In this document: positions 7,180-7,599 of the stretch, in pieces
Layout: each line of letters opens with the position of its first letter
Position numbering within the stretch: position 1 is the first letter of the stretch
Source of the DNA: Flavobacteriaceae bacterium
Lineage (GTDB): Bacteria > Bacteroidota > Bacteroidia > Flavobacteriales > Flavobacteriaceae
Reading direction: 5' to 3'
NCBI GenBank assembly: GCA_002703065.1
Contig: PAEO01000012.1
Span: 53,535-61,133, forward strand
DNA: 7,599 nucleotides
Made by a program: the position numbers and the translations under genes
The notes under the pieces: model-generated
The model's database searches: none
Seen by the model: the letters and a program-made list of their open reading frames with translations, nothing else
What the model was told of the DNA's origin: nothing

Positions 7180-7213
7180 GAGTGAAAGTTATTAAAATAA
7201 ATTGTAATATACT
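7180..7213 (-). other. 34-base spacer between rpe and anmK
   Basis: This short AT-rich gap shows no hairpin followed by a T run, no Shine-Dalgarno motif and no convincing promoter. It is compatible with rpe and anmK being read on one transcript, but a weak promoter cannot be excluded by eye. Confidence 0.5.
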
Positions 7214-7599
7214 CTATCCAGAAATGAGTTTACAAATGGTGTTTGTTGGATTTTTAGACTTAAAAACTGTGCTACCTGCAACTAAAACATTAGCTCCTAG
7301 ATTAAATAATTTATTTGAATTATCTTCATTTACACCCCCATCAATTTCAATCAACGCACTTGATCTAGAGTTGATAATCAGATTTTTAAGTTCAGCAACT
7401 TTATCAAAGGTATTTTCAATAAATTTCTGTCCTCCGAATCCAGGGTTTACGCTCATTAAACATACTAGATCAATATCATTGATTATAGAACTTAGCGAAG
7501 AAACTGGTGTGTGTGGATTTAATGCTATACCAGCTTTAATACCTAAACTTTTAATCTTTTGAATACTCCTATGAAGATGTGTAGAAGCTTCAATATGAA
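7214..7599 (-). CDS. rpe: Ribulose-phosphate 3-epimerase, C-terminal part (runs off the right edge)
   Basis: This is the last 128 codons of the TIM-barrel enzyme that interconverts D-ribulose 5-phosphate and D-xylulose 5-phosphate in the pentose phosphate pathway. The open frame continues to base 7599, so the start is outside the window; full-length Rpe is about 215-225 residues, meaning about 60 percent is present. Visible motifs in order are HIEAS at the edge, HLHRSIQKIKSLGIKAGIAL followed by NPHTP, MSVNPGFGGQKF, IEIDGGVN with the catalytic and metal-binding Asp (codon near 7340), and VAGSTVF, which closes the phosphate-binding site. The ATG at 7456 is the internal Met of LMSVNPGFGGQ, not the start. 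The fragment appears intact and housekeeping in character. anmK follows 34 bases downstream on the same strand. Confidence 0.95.
   Translation of the reverse strand, partial: HIEASTHLHRSIQKIKSLGIKAGIALNPHTPVSSLSSIINDIDLVCLMSVNPGFGGQKFIENTFDKVAELKNLIINSRSSALIEIDGGVNEDNSNKLFNLGANVLVAGSTVFKSKNPTNTICKLISG

Noticed and set aside
7214..7456. Short rpe open frame starting at the ATG at 7456
   Set aside because: That Met is internal to the conserved LMSVNPGFGGQ motif; the frame stays open upstream to the window edge with matching Rpe sequence.
7182..7562. Plus-strand 126-codon open frame at the right end
   Set aside because: It lies antisense to rpe, whose protein motifs are unmistakable; the plus-strand translation has no recognisable family features.
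1..7599. tRNA, rRNA, CRISPR, insertion sequence or long repeat
   Set aside because: Nearly every base is inside a recognisable protein-coding gene, gaps are at most 40 bases, and no repeat array or terminal inverted repeats were found by eye.

Overview
The window looks like a piece of a Bacteroidota chromosome, most likely a marine or free-living Flavobacteriia relative with a compact genome. The evidence is the very AT-rich sequence, the absence of Shine-Dalgarno motifs before every visible start, signal peptides of Bacteroidota style, and proteins that read like flavobacterial members of their families. Genes are packed tightly: two 4-base ATGA overlaps, one 7-base gap, one 14-base tail-to-tail overlap, and no intergenic stretch longer than 40 bases.

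Layout. Bases 1-5494 hold a minus-strand run of four genes, transcribed right to left. In order these are a secreted GH123-like/DUF4091 glycoside hydrolase (3857-5494), a secreted PHP-domain phosphodiesterase resembling the Sb-PDE family (2736-3860), a secreted M14 zinc carboxypeptidase with a C-terminal amidotransferase-like domain (271-2739), and the N-terminal part of a MATE efflux transporter that leaves the window at base 1 (1-263). Divergent from this run, across 40 bases, is a plus-strand lipoprotein of the 3-keto-disaccharide hydrolase (DUF1080) family (5535-6137). Converging on it and overlapping its 3' end is the minus-strand anhydro-N-acetylmuramic acid kinase gene anmK (6124-7179). 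Thirty-four bases upstream of anmK, also on the minus strand, is the 3' part of rpe, ribulose-phosphate 3-epimerase, which enters at the right edge (7214-7599).

How the genes may work together. The three overlapping minus-strand genes all encode exported hydrolases of different chemistry: a glycosidase, a phosphodiesterase/phosphatase and a metallocarboxypeptidase. Their coupled arrangement suggests joint breakdown of a mixed substrate carrying sugar, phosphate and peptide outside the cytoplasm, and the divergent DUF1080 lipoprotein could add another sugar-cleaving step. This is inference from gene order; no SusC/SusD pair, sulfatase or dedicated regulator is present. AnmK (peptidoglycan recycling) and Rpe (pentose phosphate pathway) are ordinary cytoplasmic metabolism. 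No RNA gene, mobile element, CRISPR array or long repeat was seen.
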